Below, piece after piece: positions 23,301-35,300 of a stretch of DNA of 64,000 nt. Source of the DNA: Lutjanus erythropterus (lineage: Eukaryota; Chordata; Actinopteri; Lutjaniformes; Lutjanidae); the NCBI GenBank assembly GCA_020091685.1, contig CM034597.1, positions 35,829,301 to 35,893,300 of the forward strand, in the 5' to 3' direction. Position numbers and translations under genes: made by a program. Within the stretch, counting starts at the first letter, position 1. Every line of letters begins with the position of its first letter. Under the pieces are notes generated by a model. It made no database searches, was not told the origin of the DNA, and saw nothing but the letters and a program-made list of their open reading frames with translations.

Positions 23301-26300
23301 ACACCCAATTTTGGTGTTCAGATTATGTAAGATTCAACCGGCTAGCCGTTTTCTAGTCCAATGAACAAGAGGACCTACTGGACAATATAAGGGTCAACTA
23401 AAGTCAACTTAATAATTGACATATAGACATCTGTTAAAGTGCTTTACAGATTAGACAGTTTTCCTTGAAAACTGGCTAAACATCAGGCTTACTCCCTTTT
23501 GGACACCAACCTTTGATTTTCAGGGAGTATTGAATGGAAACAGAGGAGACAGACAAGACAGACAGATCAACAGATCATAGCATAGATGATTAGGACACAG
23601 ACACATGGGCTAATGGACAGACCCACCCTAATGCAGGGGCCAGACAAGACAGGTTACATAGTGTGATATTAAGACCTGTATATCGCAGCAGGTCTCGATT
23701 GTAAGGGCCTTAATAAAAATGCTGGAATTCAAATTCTCCCTGGCTAAACTGCCAAGCATCCCCAGCTGCATGCTATGTAGAAGGCATGGCCATCACAATC
23801 TATTCAGTCATTGGTCTCTCTGTTATTTTGGCTACAAGGTGTACTGATATATTTCTGATAGTACACTATTAAACACACCTTTCTGTCTGGCTAATCAAAA
23901 TGTTCAGACTCCAGAACCGACACACACTTTGATGGAAATAAGAAACTCAACAGTGCATTTGATGAGTGCAGAACTCCTCGTTCAGCTGTTGTCCCAAAGT
24001 CGATGCTAAGCTGCACCTCAAAACCAGTCTCTGACTGTCTGAGACCCTGCTCTCTCACAGCTGTATGCTCAACTACACATCTGAACAGGGTTGTAGCCAC
24101 ATTAAGGGCTAAAACAGTCACGACTGAAGCCCAAAATTTTTGAAACCAAGAGGCGCTGTGGGTTCATCAGGATTCATTATCATTGTTTCTTGCTGTCGTC
24201 GTCCTCCCCACCTGTTGCTGCGGCTGGATGTGTGGCAATGGTTGGCGCTGGCCTGGCACTGCCCGGTCATTTGCTCCAGGAGGCGGGCCAGGCGGGAACA
24301 GCCGCTCTGCCCATGTTGGTAGCAGCACAGGGACTCCACACAGCTGAGGGCCTGCGCCTGGGGGGCTGATAGAGACTGGAGACGAGAGAAAGAAGGTGGA
24401 AAAGCAGGAAAAGAGCAGAGGAATAAAAGGTTGAAGGTAAGAAAAACAGAAGTAAGGAGAACAGAGAAAAAAAGGAAAAAGAGCAAAAGAGAAGAAAAGA
24501 GGGAGAAGTGAGTGGACACAGAGGAGAAAAGAGAAGACATTATTACTAACACAATAGAGGTTCACTGTCACACTGACAGGATGATAGATGACTGGAAGAT
24601 GACATATTGCATGCTGTCACAGGAACAATGATGTACAGGGAAAACATCCAAAACATGCTGCACAAAGGGCTGAAATGTTGCAAATAAATACATAAATCAT
24701 AAGACATATAAACAAAGAAATAATTGAGAAAACAAATGAAAAAGCTCAAAATTTTAAAAACCACAATGATTTGCAGCATATTCTACCCCAACCTGGGGTC
24801 TGGGACCCCCTTAAGGGGGTGGCAAAAATCACAGGGGTGAACCAAGGCTTTGTCTGCTCTGAGGATGTCAAAATTACATTTGGAAATGTTAACTAAAATC
24901 ACAATTGATACAAAATATTATAAAAAGATACATTTTTCTGTCCTCAATCAAAGCTCTGTGATAACAAATCATCATGAGTGTGTAAAAGCTGTTCTGTTGG
25001 GTTGTTCAAGGAAAAAATGCTAAGCTTATACTGAAAAAAAGACATTTACTAAGGGTAAAGGTTCTAAGAACTGAAACCATTATAATTGATGTTAAAGCTT
25101 CGAAATGAATCGCTCTTTCTTATGGCGTATGTGCTGCAAGGTTGGGACCCACTGTTCTAGGGTTTCTTATAAAGCAGATTAAGTCTGTCCTTGTCTGACA
25201 ATCACATAATAGTAAGACTGGAAATATATTCTATTCATAAAACTTTTCAATGAGCCAGTGATGCATTGGTAGGCAAAGCTGAATGAAGGTGCTGCCTAGA
25301 AATCTGCAGGATCAGGTGGCTCTGTTAACCTGAGTCAGCACCTGAGAGAGAGAGACAGCGTGTGATGGAAAAGAGAGAAAGTGGAGAGCAGAGTGAGGTT
25401 ACACTCGTAGATTGCATCACTTTTTTTTCTTTACAAGAACAGGAAAACATAACCTCGGATTAACATCAGACTAACTTTAGTGACCTACTTGTACTCAGCT
25501 TCAGGTAAAAAAAAATACTGTTTGCTATTATCAATTACAAGCTGTATTTGTGAGGCTAAAAATGTAACTGAGGTGCAGCAACTTTTTGATTTTGTGAAGT
25601 TTTAAAACCTTCAGTTTCTTTCAGCATATGTAGAGTCAAATAAACACTAACTTATTTTACTTTGATACATAGGTAGTTCATCATAGCTAACCCAGATGGA
25701 TATGTGACCTCTGTATTTCAATGCTTCGGACTGTCATGTTGCCACTGTTACATTTCTCTGCAGCAGAAATTGGAGACACTGTTGGCTTGAAACCAAACTT
25801 CTGCTTCTTGGCTGGCAACAGCAAAACACAGACAGGACAAACTGAATATGATTTATTCTGGCAGTGTCAGATGTCTCTGGAGATTAAATGCATGCAGAAC
25901 ATATTGTTTTTTTTTTCCTTTTGAAAAAGGGCTGTTCTTGTTACCACCCGACATAGCAGCGAGAAAAGTTGAGGTTGGAGAATGTGGTTATTCCAAACAC
26001 AAATACAGTCCAAACCGCAGTAAAAGCAGTGACTGCAGCCAAGCCGCAGCTGGATGGTAATGTAACCTAGACTAGTGTGAGGTGTCCTTGGTGTTTCTAT
26101 ACTGGTATGGCCATATGGATGATAAACACTGTCAGCTTTTCATAAACTTTAAGCCTGAGATACTTGCATTAATCTACCCGTAACCAGTCACATTAATCTG
26201 TGAGGCAGCAATCGGTCATCACAGGGCTTGTAAATCAAAAGCAAAGGAAGGCAGAGTTGAGATACTGCAGTTTGTCAGTTACGTTACCATAAAACTTGTT

Positions 26301-29300
26301 CTGTTGTTTATGAGGGAGATTAACAAGAAAGAACATCAGCTGATCTGGTGATTTCACCTTTGAACTGTTTGTGAAGAACTGTTTGGTGCAAGTCAAGCTG
26401 CAGCGAGACCATGCCCAGAGTCAAACCAGGCCAAGCCTCATGATTAATAGTTCTCCAGTAAACTGTGGTTCTCCCAGTAAACGATGCCTGAATTGAAGGT
26501 TTTCTCGTAAAATGACCAAGGCCTCAGCGACAGCTATGTGGGTGAGATCATCCCTCGGCTGATTTACTGTATTAGCTGTCGAGTTCAGCTGCAGTTCATG
26601 CTCGGTATTCTTTTATTTATCACAACACCATGTTGGTTTATACAACTAAGGCAGCAGAGGGTCTCAGGAAGACCTTTATGCCAGCTGCTTAAGAAAATGT
26701 AATGATCTTGCTGCTCACAAAGCCCACTCTGTTTGTAGAGAAAACCAAACACTGAAAGTCTTAAATTACAGAACAAAAGACAAAATAACTTAAAACACTT
26801 AAAACTGCACACTTAAGGCAAAAGGGATTATACCTGATATTGAACACACACAAGCAGACAAAAATATGATTCAGGCTTCAGTATGGAGTATTATCATTGA
26901 GTATGGTGGTATTTCAACCCAAATTACCATTAATTCGGGATGCTGGGTAAAACGTAAATACAAACAGAATGCAATGACTTGCAAATCCTTTTTGACCTAT
27001 GTTCAGCTGAATATAGCAAGACAAGATATTTAATGTTCTAAGTGATTAAATATAAAATCATGCTGAGTTCAATGCCTGCAACATGTTCGAAACAAAGTTT
27101 GAACTGGGGCATGTTTACCACTGTAATACATCACCTTCTTTTAACAACACTCAGTATGCATTTGGGAAATTAAGACACCAACTGTTGAAGTTTTGAAAGC
27201 AAAATTCTTGCTTGATGTACAACATAAGTCACTCAACAGTCCTAGTTGGTTAGTAGGTCCTAGTTGTTGCATTTTGTGCTTCATAATGCACCACACATTT
27301 TTAATAGGAGACAGGTCTGGACTGCAGGTCAGTCTAGTACCTGAACTCTTTTCCTACGAAGCTGCTATACGCTATTGTAACGTGCAGAACGTGTCTTGGC
27401 CTTGTCTTTAAGCAGGGACGTCTCTGAAAATAACATTGTCTGGGTGGCAGCATATGTTGGTTTGAAACCTGTATGCACCTTTCAGTATTAATGCCTTCAC
27501 AGATGTGCAAGTTACCCATGATACCATGGGCTCTAACACACCCCATACTATCAGAAACTTTAGAACTGCTATTAACGGCTATTAACATGCTGCAATGTCA
27601 TTCAAAATGAGTGTATTTTTTTTTTACAAAAAACAATAAAATTTATCAGTCATAATATTAAATATCGTGTCTTTGTACTGTATTCAATTGAATATAGGTT
27701 GAAAAAGATTTGCAAATCATTGCATTCTATTTTCTTTGTTTTACACAACATCCCAACTTTTTTGGAATTGGAGTTGTAGATGGTTGAACAAAAATACAGA
27801 AAAGACAATGAAGTCAGCATGCCAACAGCATTCTCTCTGTCTAAACTCTGAACCCAGATCTGACCAATAACAGCAAGGGGTGAATTGAGACCAGAACAGT
27901 AAAGGATTGAGACAATCATGGTTGGGTAAGGGAGGATGGGGTCAGTCATATCTGGGTAGGGATGGATGAAGGTTCGGGATGGATGGAGTTGATAAAGTTG
28001 AGTGGGAGGGGATGAGGTCATTCATATAGGAAGTGAGGTCGACAGAGAGACAGAGGAATAGTATTTTTACAAATGACATAAAAGGGCAGTGCAGGGGCAG
28101 CTGTGACATACAGCCACGGGCGAATGACTGAAGGTGCAGGTTGTTTTAACCAAATATAAGGACATATATGTGGTTGACTGCAGCTGCTTGGGGGTGCACA
28201 GGCTTGGTTGGTCCTCGGGTGAAGCCATAATGCTGGGGCAGTGACAATACGAGAGGGACAATGGGAGTGAAGTATGGTACTACCTAGGGGAGCAGGGGTC
28301 TGGGCCGGGGGCAGCAGGGGGAGGATAAGCAGCTAGCAGGTGCCAATTGTCCTCCCCTGGGCTCCGCTGGGCTTTAACAGGGTCATATTCTGGGCCGACT
28401 GAACCCTCACCCTCTTCCATCTGAAGGACACAAGATGCTTACAGTGAGCCCCGCTGGCTTGTCAAACAGCTCATCAGTCAGCCAGGGAGACTGTTGGTAG
28501 GTCAGACATCGACACAGCAACATAACCAGTAAAGCCAGCAGCCTCTTAACTAACCAATCGCACTGTAAAAGTATCTACAGGAGTCATTTTGTCTTGTATC
28601 AAGTCTTTAAATTCTTGTTAAACGAAGATGAGATAACTCCTTGTTTCAAATTGTGCTGGGCAGCAGGAAATGACAGATGACAGATTTCTCTGCATTTGAA
28701 CATCGTTGGAAAAAAATTGCTCACAAGTACACGACTGAGCAAAATATTTAACATAGGTCTTACATTTTTTATAAACCTCAATGTGGTAATGTTACATATT
28801 ATAGCCTTAAAGCCAGGAAAAGACAACACATATGCCAAATCTAGTCTAGATGATATCTTGTATCAAATCACAATGTCGATATAATAATGATATATTGCCC
28901 AGACCTAGTTTCAAATGCAGTGTCGCTTTCCCTATCACAGTTTTTGGAATTTTCAGTAAACAAATGTCCATTTTTAAAAGGCACTAGCATCAAAACATAA
29001 TGACGTTTTGAGGCATCATCTCATACCATTGGCATTATTTTACATTTAGTTTCATAAATCTACAGACTTAATACAAGACTAAAAAACTGCTGATACAGTT
29101 GATATGTTTTTCAGTGCTGCTTATTCACCAACCAGCAGATTCATTAATCAGTTAGTAAGCAAGCCGTCAGTCAGTCAGCGAGTCGGTCCAGGCTACACCG
29201 TGGGGAGTGGGGTGGCAATGAATTCAGTTTCTGACCCTCTCTCTACAGCGTGCTCTAATACACTTATACATACAGTATATAGGGACCAAATAAAATGCTG

Positions 29301-32300
29301 GTCCCCGTGTTAAAGTCCTTCACAAGTGACCTCACAAACAATCTTTAACATCGTAACAGACCTGAAAGCAAATTTTTGGCTTACGAGGCAAATAAAAACA
29401 GCTGCCTCTTGCATCCTTGGTCTAATTCCCCCTGCGACAGACCTGACTGTCATCTTAATTGAGACTAGGAGATAATCATAAATCACTGCTTGAGAAGAGG
29501 TCCTTCAGAAAATTCGAGTGGAGTGATGAGGTCACCAGAGGAGGGCTTTAATATCTCACTAAAGCAGAGACAATTGAACACATTGGTGAGATGGCCGGTA
29601 AGCTCAGAAATAGCTGTAAAATTGAGCAACAAATGAGCAGAAAGAAGCTGCAGGCACAAGAAAGATGTCTTGAGGGAGGAGGATCCTTCTAATGCAGATA
29701 AGCGCAAATCTATTAGTATCCAAACCAATTAACCTGCTGCTGAATCTATCAGAGCTACAGAGTAGGCAAACAACAGAAAACCCAGGAGAACCCCCTGGGT
29801 TCTTTTGTGATTACTTCCCTCTAATCTAATTAGGAAAAAAAGACTCAGAGAGATACTGGAAGTCTTTCAACACGACTGCATAAATTGCATTATGCAGCAC
29901 ATGAACATGAGTACATGCTTTGATTTTGAGCCCAGTAAGAGCATCTGGTGTAATTCTACCGATTCAACAAACAAATTACTCAAACTGTGGATCTGCTTTA
30001 CATAATGTGGTTTGTGCCCTCCCTCACCATAACGCACACAACACTTACGATCAGTCAGTTTACAGTTTGTTTCTGCTCATTTAGTTTGTGGGATGGGACC
30101 TGCATTGCCTATATTGTTAGCAACTTAGAATAAACTCAGTTTAGACTGAGACTCAGTTGCCAGTTTTTTAGATACACCCAGCTAAAACTAGCACAATTAA
30201 TCCCACCCATTTATCTACCAATGTTCGGTTTTTGTTCAAACTTTTTGCATAATTTCTAGTAGACACAGATGGGATGACAAAATATTAGAAACGCCTCTCA
30301 GCGTAACACAGTTAATGGTGTAAAGGAATGTAGATGGTGCATATGGATCATGCCCCATTGATCCACATGCATGTGAACCTCGGATCAACTCCAAAATTTA
30401 ACCATCACAGTGTCGAATGCAGTTTTAATGCTGCTGTTACTTTTTGAAGTAATAAATCCCTCAATCTTGATGCAGATTTGCACTGAAAAGACAAGTAAGA
30501 TGTGTGATGTAGTGATTTAAAAGTTTAAGACTTTAAAACTTTTGCCTCCATCGAGTGAAATAGAGGTGAAAAGTTTTCAGGTTCATTTAAATTATAATGA
30601 TAAATAAGAAAATATTTATGTACAAAACTGTTCACAGTTCAGCAAATAGAATTTTCATTATATAATCTAATGCATAGATTATGTTATAATCTAACAATCC
30701 AGAACTCACAATAAATACGCGTCATTCATTACTGTTGGAAAGAGACTCTCTCTACATGTGTATTATGTGTTGACAATGGTTCAAATATTTTCTAATACAT
30801 TTCACTTGTGTTGCCCTTTCACATAAATATGTAGAAGTGTAAGAAAACAGGCTGATGACTACAGACAGAGAGAGGCGACTACATTAGAGACCATATGCAA
30901 CTTAATTTAACCCCAATCCTGCTCTCTTTTTTGCTGTTCCAAAAATGATCTGATCTGTGACTAAAAAAGCACACCATCCAGACCCTTGAGTTTTGTGATC
31001 AGTTGCACTCCTAAATGCAATACAGTTCAACAGCACCATAAACTACAGACTTCAAAATTACCTTGAGTCAACACCTATCAGAGTAAGCACTAAAAGGTGA
31101 AGGTAGGATTTATTGGACGGGTGTTGTAACAGACTGCATTAGTTTTAGCTTGGTGTATGTACTGGCAGCCAAGTGTAATGTTAAACATAGGCTATTATTT
31201 CTTTAAGCATTTCCCAGCAAGTGCTACAGAACCACCAGAATTAACATGCCGTATAGCTGTAATGATAAAGAAGATATGCATGCAGCAAATGTTAGCCTTT
31301 AAAGGAAACTAATATGGATTGACTGCAACTAAGGGTTATACATTATCAAATAATCTGCCCATTAATTTCTTGATTAATCTTTTGGTATAAAATGTCAGAA
31401 AAATAGTGAAAAATGTCCATGATTAAATCCAAGAGTCCACAATGACACATTAAAATCACTGGTTTTATCCAGTTAGCTATCTAAAATCCAAAGATATTTA
31501 ATTTACTATTATATATGAGAAAGAAATTTTTTTTTTTTTTTTTAGGGGTTAGGGTTATTAATTTTTTAAAAATAATTATTGCATCTCTAAACCATCCACA
31601 AAATACTGATATAAGAATATGAACTCTACAATTCACAAGATTCATTCACATGATCTCTGACAGTTCATCTAAGCAAAATTAAAACTCTTTAAAACATTTT
31701 TTTTTTTTTTACATCCAATAGTCAAGACAAACCTATCAAAGATCAAGAATTATTTTCAGCATTTGGTCTTTTCCTTTCACCAACTATTGTTAGATTTCCC
31801 CTGCAGGCTGTTGTTGTTCTGCTTTGACAGCACAAGATCTTCAAGTCATCAGTCTAGAATAGCTGTGATAAAAACACAATCTGTCATGCGTCTGACAGGA
31901 CAGCATCATGCTGCTGTACAAGGCAGCCCAGACCAGTTCAAGAGTCTGTCATGCAGCTTTAGAGGGGCATCGCACTTGTTCTGTGGGTCTGCTAAAACCA
32001 TGCAGGTGGACAACTCTGAGGTGAGGACGGTGTCTCAAGAGGTGAGTCCAGTTTGAGGCTGTTTGGCTGGACAGAAGTCAAAAAGACGGACCATGCTACA
32101 GATAAAAGGGGTGGTTTGATGGGCTGCACCATGCGACCGTAGGATTTGTCACTTAAACATGAGTGTGGCATGCCAGACTGTGGTTGTATGACACGACCAC
32201 GAGCTGATGGTCAGGAGGCGGGTCTGACCAGGTGATTTGGCACTACACAATCAGAATGGCGCCTCATAAATTACAACTTAGGACCCCAAAAAGGTTCTCT

Positions 32301-35300
32301 GTATGGCAATGCTGCTGTGACATTATGCGCTGAGGTTTCCCAGGTGATTTGACATTCATTCACACATTCATCCGTTCATGCAGTGGGGTGAGTAATGACA
32401 GTACCATGCTGTAACAGGCAAGAGGGGTGGAGGTCTCAAAAACACATTCATTATGTCGGCCTCTCACTAGAATGCAAAACATGCAGCGACTGAAATGCTT
32501 GATGTCACGTTATTTTGCTCCAAAACATGTTTATCTTCCCCCCTATCCCAATCACGGAGAATGCTGATTGGCTTGTCCAGGGCATGCAGTCACAGACATG
32601 ACACAAAAGAAACTGCTCCAACATTAACAGCACACATCTCTGCCAGTCGGTGCACTGCCAGTGTTAGAAACAGGCCTTGGTACGACTAAATCGAGTCCAC
32701 ACATGGGAGAAAGTATGGCATACGGATAATCATAAACAGGAGTGCTTGTTTCAAAAAGTCATATTCCTACTTTTTAGAGGCTGTCCATGTTACATTGTAA
32801 ATGTGATTTGAAGTAAATGTTTCAGAGGATTTAAGACTTTTGAAGACTTTGTGATTACTTTGACATAAATCTTTTCAAGTATATTTAGTCTAAGTTCAAC
32901 CTTAATGTTTTTTTTTTGTCACTTGTGGGTCAGAAATCTGTTTGCCAAATGTCAAGTTTTACTTGCTGTTATACAATTTTCTTTTTACTTATTAGCAAAG
33001 ACTTAAGTTGACTGCCGTGTTTTATGAGCAGTCACCAAGAACTACAAAAATGTAGAAAAGTAGATGGCAGGAGGAGTGGAGTTTACACTACAACTATAAA
33101 GCTGTGGTCCATATTCTGCCATCCACTTAGATGGAGATGGATAATTTTTAAAACTATACTTTTATAGTTATAGTTCTTGGTATCTATGACCCTTAATCTA
33201 GGGCTGCAATGTCTATAAAATGTTAGAAAATAGTGAAAAATGTCCATCCCAGTTTTTTAGTCCAAGGTGATGTCTTTGAATATGTTGTTCTGTCGGACCA
33301 AAAACACAAAAATATTCAGTTTAATATAATAAACAGAGAAAAGTGGGAGACCTCCATACTTGAGAGGTTTAGTAGTTTAATTCCTTTTAACCACTCGACC
33401 AGTTGGGCAAGTGAGTTGTATTTACTAGCCCAATATGGCATTTTACTTGCCCTAGGTGAGCTCCTTTTGTCAGTATACTTGCCTTTAGTTTGCTTTTTGA
33501 TCCAGCACCAGTAGAAGTTTTTTGGATGTGCGAGCCCTACACTCTCTGAGTCAGTTTATTTAATATTTGCTTACTAAGTATTAAAAAACATTAATTGATT
33601 GTCAAAGGACATCATGTAAAGTTGAGTGTTTGGTTTAGTAGATGTCATGAAGAAAAGTGCTTTTGTGGTACCAATCATACTCTGTTATGTTTCGCTGTAT
33701 TGTATATTCACATTTAAAATAACTGATCTCTGAGTGGTAAAAAGTCTCTAAAAACTTCACTGAGTTGCTGATTTGACAGCTTTTAACACCTGTTGGTCCT
33801 GAAGCACAGAAAGAGAAATGCAATGCAAAACTGCAAGCACTGGCACTAAAACCCTGTCAGTGAGTGAATAACCTAGGTGTTATCTTTAATATGACTCTTA
33901 GTTTTGACCCGGATATTGTAAATATGACTAAAACTTTATTTTATCATCTTAAGAATATTGCCAGAGTACGATCATTTCTCTCTCAAGCCATTACAGAGAC
34001 ACTAATTCGTGCTTTTATTACCTGCAGAACTGACTGTAAAGCTCTACTTTCTGGTCTCTCTAAGAAGAATATAGCTCAACTACAGTTACTACAGAACTCA
34101 GCTGTATGTGCGCTGATGAGGACCAGGAAGAGAGCAAACAGAATTGATTTTAAGATCCTTTTATTGGTTTATAAAGCTCTTAACGGTCTTAGTACTATGT
34201 ATTTATCAGATTTAATTTTATCCAATGAACCCTCCAGAACCCTCAAGTCTTCTGGCAGTGGCTTCTTTTTTTTTAAATAATTCCTAAAGTTAGAACAAAA
34301 ACTCAGGGTGTGGCATCCTTTCATTATTAATGTCCACATCTGTGGAACAGCTTGCCTGAAAGACCTGACCTATTGTTTTACTGTGTGAAGCACTTTGTGT
34401 TGCATTCTGTTTGCATGAAAAGAGTTATGCAAATTAAGTCTGATTGATTCATTGATTTTGCAAAATGCTGCAATAGATATCTATCTGTCTTCTGAAAAAA
34501 CAGTAGGAAATCATACAGAAGAAAACAAACAGTCCCTGTGGTGGTTTGTAAAAGTATTATATATAATAAATATGTAAAAGTGTTTAGGTATATATATCTT
34601 TAACCAAATGGAAGTGAAATGAAGTTTAGAGGGAGCAACATCAATGTATGAAAACAGGACGAGCCAGTAATGATGGCTGACCATACACAAAAATATACAG
34701 ATGCATCCCAAAAACTACTGATGTAGAAATATTCCTTTTGAATAAAGCACTCCCGGGATATCTGAATTGACTTCTAGATGTATTTTAAGCCCAGGGCTGA
34801 ATCACTCTCATCTCCTCTACCTAATTTTGCCCAGCTGGCTCTTGGCTCTGGACAGAGGCTGCAGAGCGATGAAGTCATCACCTATCGCCACACGGTTGGA
34901 GTACATCTACGCCAGAAGAATACACAGAGAGGAAAGGAGGAAGAACACACACAGACACACACACACAGGTTAGATATCAAACTTTCATACACACGCGCAT
35001 TCAAACACAGTTTATACTGAACCCACCTCTATAATAACACACACACACACAGACAAAGACAAGACGGGACAAAGGTTAGAGCAGAAACAATAAACACCAC
35101 ATCGGATTGGAAAATGCAGTTCCTTTTTTTCTGTAAAAACAAGAGGAGAGTTTTGAAAGGAGGAAGGTAGAAACATAAACAGTCTCCAGCTGGACGAATC
35201 AATACAGTAACAGCTGGGGTCTGCTAAGAAGTGACCATGCACACTGTGTGTTTGCCTATGTGCGTGTACTGGATCAAAAAGACTTTGTGCCGCGTGCGTT

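Larger units (their letters stand above)
17314..24211 (-). other. atp11b last intron
   Basis: About 6.9 kb. Holds a (TG)n tract at 17372-17391, element E copy 2 with element D fragments (20240-21250), a poly(A) run at 22799-22823, an element C fragment (23000-23229), a short U4-like match (21579-21593) and the weak exon candidate at 19403-19469. The rest shows nothing recognised; 19380-19930 is richer in GC than its surroundings. Confidence 0.75.

Noticed and set aside
24376-24552. Extension of the penultimate atp11b exon frame upstream (Phe/Leu/Ser-rich)
   Set aside because: It is the pyrimidine-rich intron before the acceptor; human homology starts at the splice site.
31763-32056. 97-codon + strand frame in the large atp11b intron
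   Set aside because: No recognised motif, antisense to the host gene, no coding-like conservation visible. GC-richer flanks noted only as possibly regulatory.
32560-32590. CCAAT-like words suggesting a hidden promoter
   Set aside because: No core promoter, CpG island or downstream exon could be tied to them.
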